Source: Bifidobacterium pongonis (GTDB lineage Bacteria; Actinomycetota; Actinomycetes; Actinomycetales; Bifidobacteriaceae). From it: a stretch of DNA of 41,356 nucleotides. The notes beneath the pieces were generated by a model. That model searched no databases and had not been told where the DNA came from. It saw nothing but the letters and a program-made list of their open reading frames with translations. Within the stretch, counting starts at the first letter, position 1. Every line of letters starts with the position of its first letter. The position numbers and the translations under genes were made by a program. This document shows positions 8,824 to 19,090 of this stretch, in pieces. The stretch spans positions 1-41,356 of the forward strand of contig NZ_JAHBBE010000023.1 of NCBI RefSeq assembly GCF_019331805.1, given 5' to 3'.

Positions 8824-8881
8824 GAGGCAATGGACCGCGAAATAACCCTTTCGCGAGCCAGTGACGCAGGAAGGAAGCTCC

Positions 8882-10984
8882 TTGGCGGATTCGCTGGAGA
8901 CGGCCGCGAGCAAAGAAGAACAGCTCAAAGCCGCAGATGAACATATCAATAACGCCGAATTGCAGGAAGGCGAGCTCGACGAGTCGATGACTCCCGAGCA
9001 TTACGACGCCTCCGATCTGAAGGTCCTCGAAGGACTTGAGGCGGTGCGCATCCGCCCAGGCATGTATATCGGCTCCACCGGTCCCCGAGGCCTGCATCAT
9101 CTGGTGTACGAGATCGTCGATAATTCCGTGGACGAGGCGCTGGCCGGTTACGCCAGCCACATCGAGGTCACGATTCTGCCCGACAACGGCATCCGCGTCG
9201 TCGACGACGGCCGTGGCATCCCGGTCGACATCGTGCCCGGCGAAGGCATCTCCGGCGTGGAAACCGTGATGACCAAGCTGCACGCCGGCGGCAAGTTCGG
9301 TGGCGGCGGCTACGCCGTCTCCGGCGGTCTGCACGGCGTGGGCATCTCCGTGGTGAACGCCCTGTCCACCAGAGTGGACGTCGAAGTGCGCCGTCAGGGC
9401 TTCCACTGGACCCAGACGTACAAGGATCAGCACCCCACCGCGCCGCTCGCGAAGGGCGAGCCGATGGCCGAAGGCGAATCCACCGGCACCTCCGTCACGT
9501 TCTGGGCCGACCCCGCCATCTTCGAAACCACGTCCTACGATTTCGAGACGCTGCGCAGCCGTTTCCAGCAGATGGCGTTCCTCAACAAGGGCCTGAAGCT
9601 CAGCCTCACCGACCTGCGCCAGGTGGACGACGCCGGCGACGAGGTCGCGGGCGACGGCGACAACGTCACCGAGGAACTGCATCAGACTGCCACCTACCAG
9701 TACGCCAACGGCATCAAGGATTACGTAGGCTACCTGGTGAAGTCCCGCAAGGCCGTGCCCGTCGAGGACGAGGTCATCAACTTCGACGCCGAAGACCTGA
9801 AGCTCGGCATCTCCGCCGAAATCGCCATGCAGTGGACCACCGCATACTCCGAATCCGTGCACACCTTCGCGAACACCATTTCGACCACCGAAGGCGGCAC
9901 CCACGAAGAAGGTTTCCGTGCCGCGCTGACCTCGCTGGTGAACCGTTACGCCCGCGAGAAGAACATCCTCAAGGACAAGGACGAGAACCTGTCCGGCGAC
10001 GACGTGCGTGAAGGCCTGACCGCGGTGGTGTCCGTCAAGCTCACCAACCCGCAGTTCGAAGGCCAGACGAAGACCAAGCTCGGCAATTCCGAAGCCAAGA
10101 CCTTCGTGCAGCGTGTGATGACCGACAAGCTCGGCGACTGGTTCGACGCGCACCCCAGCGAGGCGAAGAACGTCATCCAGAAGGCCATCGAAGCCTCCCG
10201 TGCACGCCTGGCCGCCAAGAAGGCCCGTGAGAACACCCGCCGCAAGTCGATCTTCGAATCCGCCGGCATGCCCGACAAGCTCAAGGACTGCCAGTCCAAC
10301 AATCCTGAGGAATGCGAGCTGTTCATCGTGGAGGGTGATTCCGCAGGCGGTTCCGCCATCCAGGGCCGTAACCCGATCACCCAGGCGATCCTGCCGCTGC
10401 GAGGCAAGATCCTGAACACCGAGCGCGCGAGCCTCGACCGCATGATGAAGTCCGAAACCATCGAATCGCTGATCACCGCGGTCGGCGGCGGCTACGGTGA
10501 GGACTTCGACCTGAGCAAGGTGCGCTACCACAAGGTCATCATCATGGCCGATGCCGATGTCGACGGCGCGCACATCGCCACCCTGAACCTGACGCTGTTC
10601 TTCCGCTACATGCGTCCGATGATCACCGCCGGGTACGTGTACGTGGCCATGCCGCCGCTGTACCGACTCAAGTGGACCAAGGGTGCGCACGATTTCGTCT
10701 ACACCGATGCCGAACGCGACCGCGTGCTCGCCGAAGGCAAGGCGAAGGGCCGTCAGCTGCCGAAGGGCGAAGGCATCCAGCGTTACAAGGGTCTGGGCGA
10801 GATGAGCTACCAGGAACTGTGGGAGACCACCATGGATCCGGATCACCGCATCCTCAAGCAGGTGCAGATCGAAGACGCGGAAGCCGCCGACGAGACCTTC
10901 TCCATGCTGATGGGTGATGAGGTCGAACCGCGTCGACTGTTCATCCAGCGCAACGCGCGCAACGTCAGCTGGATCGACGCGTGA
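8882..10984 (+). CDS. gyrB: DNA gyrase subunit B
   Basis: ATPase subunit of gyrase, which introduces negative supercoils. I chose the TTG start at 8882 because AGGAAGGAAG (8869-8878) lies just upstream. The GTG at 8861, which would add seven residues, has no ribosome-binding site. The first 45 residues form an acidic extension before the conserved LKVLEGLEAVRIRPGMYIG. The GHKL ATPase includes EIVDNSVDEA and the GGGGYAVSGGLHGVG lid. The TOPRIM domain has EGDSAGG at 484-490 and DADVD at 557-561. The C-terminal QRYKGLGEM motif is present. The protein is 700 residues, close to the actinobacterial norm. Confidence 0.95.
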   Translation: MADSLETAASKEEQLKAADEHINNAELQEGELDESMTPEHYDASDLKVLEGLEAVRIRPGMYIGSTGPRGLHHLVYEIVDNSVDEALAGYASHIEVTILPDNGIRVVDDGRGIPVDIVPGEGISGVETVMTKLHAGGKFGGGGYAVSGGLHGVGISVVNALSTRVDVEVRRQGFHWTQTYKDQHPTAPLAKGEPMAEGESTGTSVTFWADPAIFETTSYDFETLRSRFQQMAFLNKGLKLSLTDLRQVDDAGDEVAGDGDNVTEELHQTATYQYANGIKDYVGYLVKSRKAVPVEDEVINFDAEDLKLGISAEIAMQWTTAYSESVHTFANTISTTEGGTHEEGFRAALTSLVNRYAREKNILKDKDENLSGDDVREGLTAVVSVKLTNPQFEGQTKTKLGNSEAKTFVQRVMTDKLGDWFDAHPSEAKNVIQKAIEASRARLAAKKARENTRRKSIFESAGMPDKLKDCQSNNPEECELFIVEGDSAGGSAIQGRNPITQAILPLRGKILNTERASLDRMMKSETIESLITAVGGGYGEDFDLSKVRYHKVIIMADADVDGAHIATLNLTLFFRYMRPMITAGYVYVAMPPLYRLKWTKGAHDFVYTDAERDRVLAEGKAKGRQLPKGEGIQRYKGLGEMSYQELWETTMDPDHRILKQVQIEDAEAADETFSMLMGDEVEPRRLFIQRNARNVSWIDA

Positions 10985-11140
10985 CGGCATCGCGTAAGGC
11001 ATAAGGCGAATCTTCGGTCCGGCGCGCGAACCGGAATCCGAAGTGAGGAAACGTAATGGGAGAAGGCTTTCGATGCCTTCTCCCCCGGCCGGTTCCACGG
11101 CCGGCGCCTTCCCCTCGGGAGGCATAGCTACGGAGGAAAA
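10985..11140 (+). other. gyrB-gyrA spacer with three consecutive hairpins
   Basis: Three inverted repeats follow one another. The first is CTTCGG-CCGG with CCGG-CCGAAG (11012-11043). The second has a perfect 10-bp stem with arms 11058-11067 and 11075-11084. The third has a perfect 7-bp stem with arms 11085-11091 and 11098-11104. None ends in a U-tract. They may stabilise the gyrB message or modulate gyrA expression. Confidence 0.6.
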
Positions 11141-13852
11141 GTGGCAGACGAAAACAACAATGAAGATGGTCAGTTCGTGCCTGACGGCTCGATGGAACCG
11201 TTGAGCCCGCAGGAAGCGGACAACACCGATTACGGTCTGATGGTCGGCGAACGCATCCGCGTGCGCGATCTGCAGACGGAAATGCGCGAGTCCTACCTCG
11301 CCTACGCCATGAGCGTGATCGTCGATCGTGCGTTGCCCGACGTGCGCGACGGCATGAAGCCGGTGCATCGCCGCGTGGTGTACGCCATGTACGACGGCGG
11401 CTACCGTCCTGATCGCGGCTACTCCAAGTGCGCCCGCGTGGTCGGCGAGGTCATGGGTAAGTACCACCCGCACGGCGATTCCGCCATCTACGACACCTTG
11501 GTGCGTATGGCCCAGTCCTGGTCGATGCGTTACATGCTCGTCGACGGTCAGGGCAACTTCGGCTCCCCGGGCGACGACCCCGCTGCCGCAATGCGTTACA
11601 CCGAATGCCGTATGGCGCCGCTCGCCATGGAAATGGTGCGCGACATCGACAAGGACACCGTCGACTTCCTGCCGAACTACGACGGCAAGACCCAGGAGCC
11701 GACCGTGCTGCCGGCCCGTTTCCCGAACCTGCTGTGCAATGGCTCCTCCGGCATCGCCGTCGGCATGGCCACCAACATTCCCCCGCACAACATGCGCGAA
11801 GTGGCCGAAGGTGTGCACTGGGCGCTGGAACACCCCGATGTGAGCCGTGAGGAACTGCTCGACAACCTGATTCGCATCATCAAGGGACCGGATTTCCCGA
11901 CCGGCGCCACCATCCTCGGCCACAAGGGCATCGAACAGGCCTACCGTACCGGCCGTGGCCTGATTACCATGCGTGCCGTCGTCAACACCGAGGAGATCAA
12001 GGGCCGCATGTGCCTGGTCGTCACCGAGCTGCCGTACCAGGTCAACCCCGATCGCCTCGTCGCCTCCATCCGTGAAGCCGTGCGCGACGGCAAGATCCAG
12101 GGCATCGCCGACATGCGCGACGAGACCTCCGGCCGTACCGGCCAGCGACTGGTGCTCGTGCTCAAGCGCGACGCGGTCCCGAAGGTCGTGCTCAACAACC
12201 TGTACAAGCATTCCCAGCTGCAGCAGACCTTCGGCGCCAACATGCTGGCGCTGGTCGACGGCGTGCCGCGCACGCTGAGCCTGGACGCGTTCATCCGCCA
12301 TTGGATCAACCACCAGATCGAAGTCGTCGCCCGCCGTACCGCCTACCTCAAGCGCGAAGCCGAGGAACGCGACCATATCCTGCAGGGCCTGCTCAAGGCG
12401 CTTGACGCCATCGAAGAGGTCATCAAGCTGATCCGCAGCAGCCAGGGCCGTGAGGACGCGCGTCCGAAGCTCATGGAATTCCTCGACATCGACCAGGTCC
12501 AGGCGGACGCCATCCTGTCCATGCAGCTGGTTCGTCTGGCCAACATGGAAGCGCAGAAGATCGTCGACGAGCACAACGAGCTGATGCGCAGGATCGCCGA
12601 CTACAACGACATTCTCGCCAGGCCGGAACGCCAGCGCACCATCGTCGGCGAGGAGCTTGACGAGATCGTCGCCAAGTACGGCGATGAGCGCCGCACCAAG
12701 ATCCTGCCGTTCAGCGGTGAAATGAACGTCGAGGATCTCATCCCCGAAGAGAACGTGGTGGTCACCGTCACCCACTCCGGCTTCATCAAGCGCACCAAGG
12801 CCGACGAATACCGCGCCCAGCACCGCGGCGGCAAGGGCATCAAGGGCGCGAAGCTGCGCGAGGATGATGTGGTCGATCACTTCTTCCTCACCAGCACGCA
12901 CAATTGGCTGCTGTTCTTCACGAACAAGGGCCGCGTCTACCGCTTGAAGGCGTACGAGCTGCCCGAAGGGTCAAGGGATTCCAAGGGCCAGCATGTGGCC
13001 AACCTGCTGCAGTTCGCCCCGGACGAGTCCATCCAGACCGTGCTGTCGATTCCGAACTACGAGGTCGCCAAGTATCTGGTGCTCGCCACCCGTTCCGGCA
13101 AGGTCAAGAAGACCGCGCTGGCGGAGTACGATTCCCCGCGTCAGGGCGGCCTGATCGCGGTCCGTCTGATGGCCGACGAGAACGGCGAGAACGCCGACGA
13201 GCTGATCGGCGCCGCGCTGTGCAACGCCGATGATGACATCATGCTGGTCTCCAGAAACGGCATGAGCCTCAAGTTCACCGCAAGCGACGAGCAGCTGCGT
13301 CCGATGGGACGTCAGACCGCCGGCGTGCAGGGCATGAAGTTCCGCGACGGCGACGAGCTACTGGCCATGGACGTGGTGTGGGGCGATACCGACAAGGATC
13401 TGCTCGTGGTCACCAACGAGGGCTTCGCCAAGCGTTCCGCGGTGAGCGAATACCGCTTGCAGGGCCGCAACGGCTACGGCGTCAAGGCGCTGCAGCTGGC
13501 CGAAGGCCGTGGCTCCCTGGTCGGCGCGCTGATCGTCTCCGAAGACGATCAGGTGATGGCCATCATGAAGTCCGGCAAGGTAATCCGTTCCGACGTGGCC
13601 GAGGTCAAGCGCACCGGCCGTAACACGCAGGGCGTCACCCTGGCCAAGCCGGATAAGAACGATGAGATCATCTCCATCGCTCTGAACGCCGAACGTGACG
13701 AGGATGATGACGATGCCGAATCGAGCGTCGAGTCCGCGACCGCCGAAACCGTGAACGTCGAGTCCGCGACCGCCGAGCAGCAGTCCGTCGAACAGCCTGC
13801 CGAACAGCCCGCTGACGAACAGAATGTGAATACCGAGGCGGACGGCGAATAA
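11141..13852 (+). CDS. gyrA: DNA gyrase subunit A
   Basis: DNA-cleaving subunit of gyrase. It starts at GTG 11141 behind GGAGG. The catalytic tyrosine is Tyr153 in [11 protein letters not shown]. The quinolone-resistance region includes [17 protein letters not shown] with Ser and Asp/Ala at the usual positions. The C-terminal wrapping domain has a GyrA box QHRGGKG at 560-566. The 903-residue protein ends in a roughly 55-residue acidic, Gln/Glu-rich tail with an internal repeat (VESATAE twice), absent from E. coli GyrA and probably disordered. Confidence 0.96.
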   Translation: MADENNNEDGQFVPDGSMEPLSPQEADNTDYGLMVGERIRVRDLQTEMRESYLAYAMSVIVDRALPDVRDGMKPVHRRVVYAMYDGGYRPDRGYSKCARVVGEVMGKYHPHGDSAIYDTLVRMAQSWSMRYMLVDGQGNFGSPGDDPAAAMRYTECRMAPLAMEMVRDIDKDTVDFLPNYDGKTQEPTVLPARFPNLLCNGSSGIAVGMATNIPPHNMREVAEGVHWALEHPDVSREELLDNLIRIIKGPDFPTGATILGHKGIEQAYRTGRGLITMRAVVNTEEIKGRMCLVVTELPYQVNPDRLVASIREAVRDGKIQGIADMRDETSGRTGQRLVLVLKRDAVPKVVLNNLYKHSQLQQTFGANMLALVDGVPRTLSLDAFIRHWINHQIEVVARRTAYLKREAEERDHILQGLLKALDAIEEVIKLIRSSQGREDARPKLMEFLDIDQVQADAILSMQLVRLANMEAQKIVDEHNELMRRIADYNDILARPERQRTIVGEELDEIVAKYGDERRTKILPFSGEMNVEDLIPEENVVVTVTHSGFIKRTKADEYRAQHRGGKGIKGAKLREDDVVDHFFLTSTHNWLLFFTNKGRVYRLKAYELPEGSRDSKGQHVANLLQFAPDESIQTVLSIPNYEVAKYLVLATRSGKVKKTALAEYDSPRQGGLIAVRLMADENGENADELIGAALCNADDDIMLVSRNGMSLKFTASDEQLRPMGRQTAGVQGMKFRDGDELLAMDVVWGDTDKDLLVVTNEGFAKRSAVSEYRLQGRNGYGVKALQLAEGRGSLVGALIVSEDDQVMAIMKSGKVIRSDVAEVKRTGRNTQGVTLAKPDKNDEIISIALNAERDEDDDDAESSVESATAETVNVESATAEQQSVEQPAEQPADEQNVNTEADGE

Positions 13853-13907
13853 TCGTCTGCGAAGATTGCTACTCTCGGCAAGAGATAGCGAATCATGAAG
13901 GAGCAAC

Positions 13908-14510
13908 ATGAGCGACAAGCCTGAAGAGAACGCGACCATCGAAACCCCGGGAACGCCCGCGGAAACCAACGCGACCGAGGCGTTCGAACAGCAGCCGAAG
14001 GACACGGTCGACGCTCCGCGCGAGGCGCGTTCCGTGTCCAGCCAGGCCCCGGCGCACGAGAAGGCACGTGCTTTCTCCTCCTCGACGACGCCCACCGGTG
14101 TTCCGGTGCGTCCGGCTCCCAACGGTAAGGGCAAGCGCAGCACGCCGCGTGCCCGCCGTATGAACCTGTCGCTCACCAGGCTGAACGCGTGGAGCGTGGC
14201 CAAGGTCTCCTTCCTCATGTCACTCGCATGGGGCATCATCCAGATCGTCGCGGCCGCGCTGGTGTGGATGCTGCTCAATGTCGTCGGCGTGTTCGATCAG
14301 CTGACGCAGATCGTCGCCTCCACCGGCCTTGATGCCGGCGGCCTGAACCTGACCGACGTGTTCTCGCTGAGCTCGGTGCTTTCCGCGGTCACGATTTTCT
14401 CCATCATCGAGATCGTGCTGTTCACCCTGCTCGCATCCGTCATCGCGCTGATCTACAACGTCGTGAGCTCGCTGGTCGGCGGCGTGCACATCACGCTCGG
14501 CGACGACTGA
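13908..14510 (+). CDS. DUF3566 transmembrane protein
   Basis: A 200-residue membrane protein directly downstream of gyrA, the position DUF3566 proteins occupy in many actinobacteria. Residues 1-80 are polar, Pro/Thr/Glu-rich and probably disordered. A basic stretch (RARRMNLSLTRLNAWSVAK) precedes two hydrophobic segments near residues 100-125 and 160-190. The C-terminal part ends VGGVHITLGDD, typical of the family. Function is unknown. A good ribosome-binding site (AAGGAG) lies 6 nt before the ATG. It is probably co-transcribed with gyrA. Confidence 0.85.
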   Translation: MSDKPEENATIETPGTPAETNATEAFEQQPKDTVDAPREARSVSSQAPAHEKARAFSSSTTPTGVPVRPAPNGKGKRSTPRARRMNLSLTRLNAWSVAKVSFLMSLAWGIIQIVAAALVWMLLNVVGVFDQLTQIVASTGLDAGGLNLTDVFSLSSVLSAVTIFSIIEIVLFTLLASVIALIYNVVSSLVGGVHITLGDD

Positions 14511-14557
14511 TCCGCAAGCGAAACGCGAACGAATCGCGCGCATACCGAGAAGAAAGC

Positions 14558-14593
14558 AAACGGACGGTGGGTTTTCCCGCCGTCCGTTTTTTC
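14558..14593 (+). terminator. Terminator after the DUF3566 gene
   Basis: AAACGGACGG and CCGTCCGTTT form a long GC-rich stem, with GGG/CCC inside across a small mismatch and a TTTT loop. It is followed by TTTTTT. It closes the gyrA-DUF3566 transcript. Confidence 0.9.
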
Positions 14594-14627
14594 GTTCGTG
14601 GCATAGCCCGAGGCATATCCCGGCCGG

Positions 14628-14633
14628 TACAGT
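14628..14633 (+). promoter_or_regulatory. Candidate -10 of a leaderless promoter
   Basis: TACAGT ends 8 nt before the ATG at 14642, so transcription would begin at or next to the start codon. No ribosome-binding site precedes that ATG. No convincing -35 is seen. Confidence 0.4.
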
Positions 14634-14641
14634 GGTGAACC

Positions 14642-15787
14642 ATGCTGAGCTATCTGGGGTATTTCTCGACGTCGTTCATCATCGCGGTGCTGGTGTGGCC
14701 GTTCGCCTCCGCGTTGCTCACCCTGCCCATTCTCGCGGGGTTGTACCACCGGTATCACCGGCTGCGGTTCATGGCCGTGGCCGCCGCATACCTTTCGGTG
14801 CTGTACGTGCTCGGTCTGGTCGCCTTCACCCTTTACCCCATGCCCGACGACCCGCAGGCCTTCTGCGCCGCGCACGCCGGCGACTACGCGCCGCAGCTCG
14901 ACATCTGGCGCTTCATCAGCGATCTGCGTTTCGGCGGTCTATCCGGCGCCTTGCAGCTGGTATTCAACATCGTGTTCTTCGTGCCATTGGGATTCGTGCT
15001 GACCCGTTGGCTGCGTTGGCGTTGGTGGATCGTCATGCCGGTCGGATTCCTCGTCTCGCTGGGCATCGAAACGTCGCAGCTCACCGGATTCTGGGGACTG
15101 TACCCGTGCGCCTACCGTCAGTTCGACGTGGACGACCTGCTCACCAACACGTTAGGCGCGATGGCAGGCATCGGTGTGGCCAAACTGTTCGGATTGCTGG
15201 TGCCGCAGTCGGTCATGCCGAATCCAGACGCCATCAACGCAAGGCCCGGCGTGATCCACCGCACCGTGACGTTCATCATCGACATGATTTTCGTGGCGCT
15301 CGTCTACTTCCCGCTCACCCTCGCCGTCGTATTCGGCTTCCATGCGATCGCCACCCCGCTGAGCGACGGCAGGTTCCGTCTGTTCGGCTGGCTTACGGTC
15401 GGCGTCGGCTGGCTGGATATGATCGCCCCGATCAGCGCGGCGGTGGCGTTCCTGATCTTCGAACTGCTGATCCCGCTGACCCATCATGGCCAGACGCTCG
15501 CCGGCATGTTCACGCATATGACCATCGAAACCAAAAGCCGCCACGGTTCGGCACGCACCGCGTTCTATGCGGTCCGTACCGTGGTGCTCGGCCTGCTGTT
15601 CCTAGTGGATGTAGTCGGATTCGGCGGCGAATCCACGTCGCTGCGGTCGTACGGCATGTGGGCGGCTTTGATCCTGTTCGTGTTCGGAGCCGTGACGCGC
15701 CGTATGCCGTGGGATATGATCCCGGGCGCCCAGCCGAGCGTTCCGGCGGGCAAGAACGGCGGAAAACCGGCGATCTCGCGGATGTGA
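14642..15787 (+). CDS. VanZ/RDD family membrane protein
   Basis: A 381-residue polytopic membrane protein. The N-terminal half (about residues 20-180) resembles the VanZ family, with FTLYPMPDD after the first helices, NIVFFVPLGFVL and the G-IETSQL motif near residue 140. The C-terminal half (about 215-360) resembles an RDD domain, starting R-x3-FIIDMIFVALV and containing LTHHGQTLAGMFTHM. VanZ-RDD fusions occur in actinobacteria. VanZ confers low-level teicoplanin resistance in enterococci, but that cannot be transferred to this protein. It stands alone between two terminators or promoters and may have a leaderless mRNA. Confidence 0.8.
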   Translation: MLSYLGYFSTSFIIAVLVWPFASALLTLPILAGLYHRYHRLRFMAVAAAYLSVLYVLGLVAFTLYPMPDDPQAFCAAHAGDYAPQLDIWRFISDLRFGGLSGALQLVFNIVFFVPLGFVLTRWLRWRWWIVMPVGFLVSLGIETSQLTGFWGLYPCAYRQFDVDDLLTNTLGAMAGIGVAKLFGLLVPQSVMPNPDAINARPGVIHRTVTFIIDMIFVALVYFPLTLAVVFGFHAIATPLSDGRFRLFGWLTVGVGWLDMIAPISAAVAFLIFELLIPLTHHGQTLAGMFTHMTIETKSRHGSARTAFYAVRTVVLGLLFLVDVVGFGGESTSLRSYGMWAALILFVFGAVTRRMPWDMIPGAQPSVPAGKNGGKPAISRM

Positions 15788-15826
15788 TTTGCGTCACAAA
15801 ACCGCGTTACGCACGAAACATGCCGA

Positions 15827-15854
15827 TTGACGAATTCGATTTGACGTGTATAGT
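15827..15854 (+). promoter_or_regulatory. Promoter of the MsmK-like ATPase gene
   Basis: TTGACG (15827-15832) and TATAGT (15849-15854) with a 16-nt spacer. This predicts a start near 15861 and a 5' leader of about 175 nt. Confidence 0.65.
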
Positions 15855-15860
15855 GGGCAG

Positions 15861-16036
15861 AAGGCTCAATGAGGAGAACCTCAACGAACCCAAAACAAAC
15901 AAGTAAACGCAGAAGTTTGCGGTTTGCCTGAATGTTCGCAGCGATGCGGGCGACAGGTGATTCACAGATCGAAGCACCGTAAATCCCTTTACAACGGATC
16001 GTGAGGCACGTACCTGCCTCTGAAAGGATTGAACTC
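15861..16036 (+). other. Long structured leader of the ATPase gene
   Basis: The leader contains small hairpins (GAGG/CCTC at 15871-15882; CGCA/TGCG around 15908-15921). It also contains a possible 20-codon reading frame from ATG 15869 to TGA, preceded by AGAAGG. I cannot assign a known riboswitch. The length and structure suggest post-transcriptional control. Confidence 0.4.
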
Positions 16037-17164
<1,128 letters not shown>

Positions 17165-17173
17165 GTCGAGTGA

Positions 17174-17307
17174 CAGGCCGCAAGGCCGGTCGCAACAGAC
17201 TTGACCGGTTCCATGCGGAACTGGCCAACCATTAAACGAGGCGTTTTCTCTTCCTCTCTAACCGTCTCGTTGAAGAAGCCCCGCTACGATGCGGGGCTTC
17301 TTTTTAT
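17174..17307 (+). ncRNA. Structured 3' UTR with C/U-rich loop, possible 3'-derived sRNA
   Basis: After the ATPase stop come a CCGGTC/GACCGG hairpin (17186-17191 and 17203-17208) and a TTCC/GGAA hairpin (17209-17220). A stem AACGAG/CTCGTT (17235-17240 and 17266-17271) follows, whose 25-nt loop is C/U-rich (TTTTCTCTTCCTCTCT). A terminator comes last. The layout resembles the two sRNA-like units described below, but no separate promoter is visible. Confidence 0.3.
17273..17307 (+). terminator. Terminator of the ATPase gene
   Basis: A perfect GC-rich stem (AAGAAGCCCCGC with its complement, loop TACGAT) is followed by TTTTTATTCC. Confidence 0.92.
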
Positions 17308-17380
17308 TCCCATGCCCCCCCCTGCCGAATCGTCCAGCCACCATATAGTTCATTCATAATCCCTGGGGTGGTGGCATGCG

Positions 17381-17386
17381 TAAAAT
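17381..17386 (+). promoter_or_regulatory. Candidate -10 of a leaderless promoter
   Basis: TAAAAT ends 8 nt before ATG 17395, and no ribosome-binding site precedes that ATG. The spacing fits a leaderless mRNA. Confidence 0.4.
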
Positions 17387-17394
17387 CTTGACCT

Positions 17395-18813
17395 ATGACC
17401 CCTAATCCAATTGATGTGTCCCAACTGGACCCCCGTGCCGCCATGGCGACATCCGTGAACGCGGAAAGCGAACCGGATAATGCGGCGGAACCGCAGGCGC
17501 TGAAGATCACCGCCGCGAGTTCCAACCCGAAGATGTTCACCCTGCCGTGGCATGAGCCCTTGGCCTCCTGGCCGCAGGACCTGCTCGCCAATCTTCCGCG
17601 AGGCATTTCGAGGCACGTTGTGCGTTTCGTGCACGTAGGCGACGAAGTCTACGCCATGAAGGAAATCACCAAGCAGATGGCCGAACGCGAATACGAGAAC
17701 CTTCGCCGCCTGCAGAAGCTGGAACTGCCCGCCGTCACGCCGATCGCCGTGGTCACCGGCCGTCACGACCGCAACGGCGAACCGCTGGAAGCCATTCTGG
17801 TCACCAAGCATCTGAAGTTCTCCCTGCCGTACCGTGCGCTGTTCGCCCGCAACCTGCGTCCGGACACCGCCGAACGTCTCATCGACGCCTTGGCCGTGCT
17901 GATGGTGCGTCTGCATCTGGCCGGCTTCTACTGGGGCGATGTGTCCCTGTCCAACGTGCTGTTCCTGCGCGACGCCGACGCGTTCACCGCGTTCCTGGTG
18001 GACGCCGAAACCGGTGACTTGCAGATCAACCTGACCGAAGGCCAGCGCGAATACGATATCGACCTGGCCCGCACCAACATCATCGGCGAACTGATGGATC
18101 TGAGCTACGGCAAACTGCTGCCCGGCGACGTGGACGAGATCGAAATCGGCAACCGTCTGGTGGAGCGTTACCATTCGCTGTGGAGCGCGCTCACCGACAC
18201 CGACAAGTTCATGCCGGACGAGATGTGGAAGATCGAGAAGCGCGTCAACAAGCTGAACGAGCTTGGCTTCGACGTGGACGAGCTGGAAATGAAGACCACG
18301 GAGGACGGCAAGCGTGTGCTCGTCCGCCCGCGCGTGGTGGACGCAGGCTACGCCTCCCGCAAGCTGCTGCGGCTTACCGGTCTGGACGTGCAGGAGAATC
18401 AGGCCCGTCGACTGCTCAACGATCTCGACGCCTACCGTGCCTCCACTTGGCGTGAGGGCGAGGATCTGGAGATCGTGGCGACCGATTGGATGCGTGAGGT
18501 GTTCGAACCGACGGTCCGCATGATTCCGCGCGAATACCGTTCGCAGATCCAGCCAGCCCAGTTCTTCCACGAGATCCTGACCCATCGTTGGTACCTTGCG
18601 GAGAACGCCGGGCATGACGTGCCGATGGCCGAGGCGGTGAAGAGCTACATCGACAACGTGCTGCCGAACTACAAGCTCGACGACAAGGCCATCAACGCAC
18701 TGCTTGAGGAAGCCGATTCGGGCGTCATCGACGACGAAACCACCTATGGCGACGGCGATGATGACGGGTACGATCCCGATTACGATCCCGACGCCGCAGT
18801 GTGGGCGCACTGA
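17395..18813 (+). CDS. DUF4032 kinase-fold-like protein
   Basis: A 472-residue cytoplasmic protein with no signal peptide or membrane segment. Residues 70-230 have features of a lipopolysaccharide-kinase/RIO-like protein-kinase fold: a lysine in VYAMKE near 86, a glutamate-containing helix (AEREYENLRRL) and a catalytic-loop-like HLAGFYWGDVSLSNVLF with Asp182 and Asn187. VDAETGD follows at the place of the metal-binding loop. The DUF4032 part covers about 240-430, and the last 30 residues are acidic. Substrate and function are unknown. Kinase activity is an inference from these motifs. Confidence 0.75.
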   Translation: MTPNPIDVSQLDPRAAMATSVNAESEPDNAAEPQALKITAASSNPKMFTLPWHEPLASWPQDLLANLPRGISRHVVRFVHVGDEVYAMKEITKQMAEREYENLRRLQKLELPAVTPIAVVTGRHDRNGEPLEAILVTKHLKFSLPYRALFARNLRPDTAERLIDALAVLMVRLHLAGFYWGDVSLSNVLFLRDADAFTAFLVDAETGDLQINLTEGQREYDIDLARTNIIGELMDLSYGKLLPGDVDEIEIGNRLVERYHSLWSALTDTDKFMPDEMWKIEKRVNKLNELGFDVDELEMKTTEDGKRVLVRPRVVDAGYASRKLLRLTGLDVQENQARRLLNDLDAYRASTWREGEDLEIVATDWMREVFEPTVRMIPREYRSQIQPAQFFHEILTHRWYLAENAGHDVPMAEAVKSYIDNVLPNYKLDDKAINALLEEADSGVIDDETTYGDGDDDGYDPDYDPDAAVWAH

Positions 18814-18836
18814 CCGCTCTTTCCGCTTGTTTCCAT

Positions 18837-18872
18837 CAGGGCCCTGCTTGGCTGTTGCGCCGAGCGGGGCCT
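18837..18872 (+). terminator. Terminator of the DUF4032 gene
   Basis: GGCCCTGCTTGGC pairs with GCCGAGCGGGGCC (one mismatch, one wobble) around a TGTTGC loop and is followed by TTT. Confidence 0.75.
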
Positions 18873-18879
18873 TTGGCGT

Positions 18880-18962
18880 ATCAGGGCTATTCGGGCGTAT
18901 CCAGGCATATTTCGGAGCCATTCAGCATATCCGGTGCATTCGGCGCATTCGGTGTATCGCAC
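18880..18962. repeat. Degenerate 9-nt tandem repeat
   Basis: About nine imperfect copies of a GCATTCGGC/GTATCCAGG-like unit lie between the DUF4032 terminator and the small RNA terminator. No open reading frame there resembles a gene. Confidence 0.45.
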
Positions 18963-18982
18963 GCCCAGTCGAACGGCAAAAG

Positions 18983-19085
18983 AAAACCCCGGTGTGATTG
19001 GCACCGGGGGAAGAGAAAAGAGAGAGAAAGAAGAAGAGGTTCAATTATCTGGAGCTTGTTGGAGTTCCATCCGAATCGCTTCGGT
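18983..19085 (-). ncRNA. Candidate small RNA A (C/U-rich, paralogue of candidate B)
   Basis: Minus-strand unit of about 103 nt with its own signals. A -10 TATATAA lies at 19091-19097, so the start is near 19085. A hairpin CCGAA-GCGA-TTCGG (GNRA loop, 19071-19084) is followed by a weak GGA/TCC hairpin. A long unpaired C/U-rich tract (about 19011-19041, read on the minus strand) comes next. An 8-bp terminator stem CCCCGGTG/CACCGGGG (18987-19009) followed by TTTT ends the unit. The 22 nt ending in the -10 match those of candidate B at 17 positions, and the sequence before the tract, ATAATTGAACCT, is nearly shared. No coding frame fits. Function is unknown; pairing with purine-rich ribosome-binding sites is an inference. 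Confidence 0.55.
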
Positions 19086-19090
19086 AATTC

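Noticed and set aside
8789..12901. Open frame of 1370 codons on the minus strand opposite gyrB and gyrA
   Set aside because: It mirrors codon positions of two essential, well-matched genes; high GC at third codon positions keeps the antisense frame open. Its translation has no recognisable domain and is biased in His, Asp and Val.
15869..15931. Annotated small protein gene in the ATPase leader
   Set aside because: Only 20 codons, near the predicted transcription start, and no support beyond an AGAAGG before the ATG. Kept as part of the leader finding, not as a gene.
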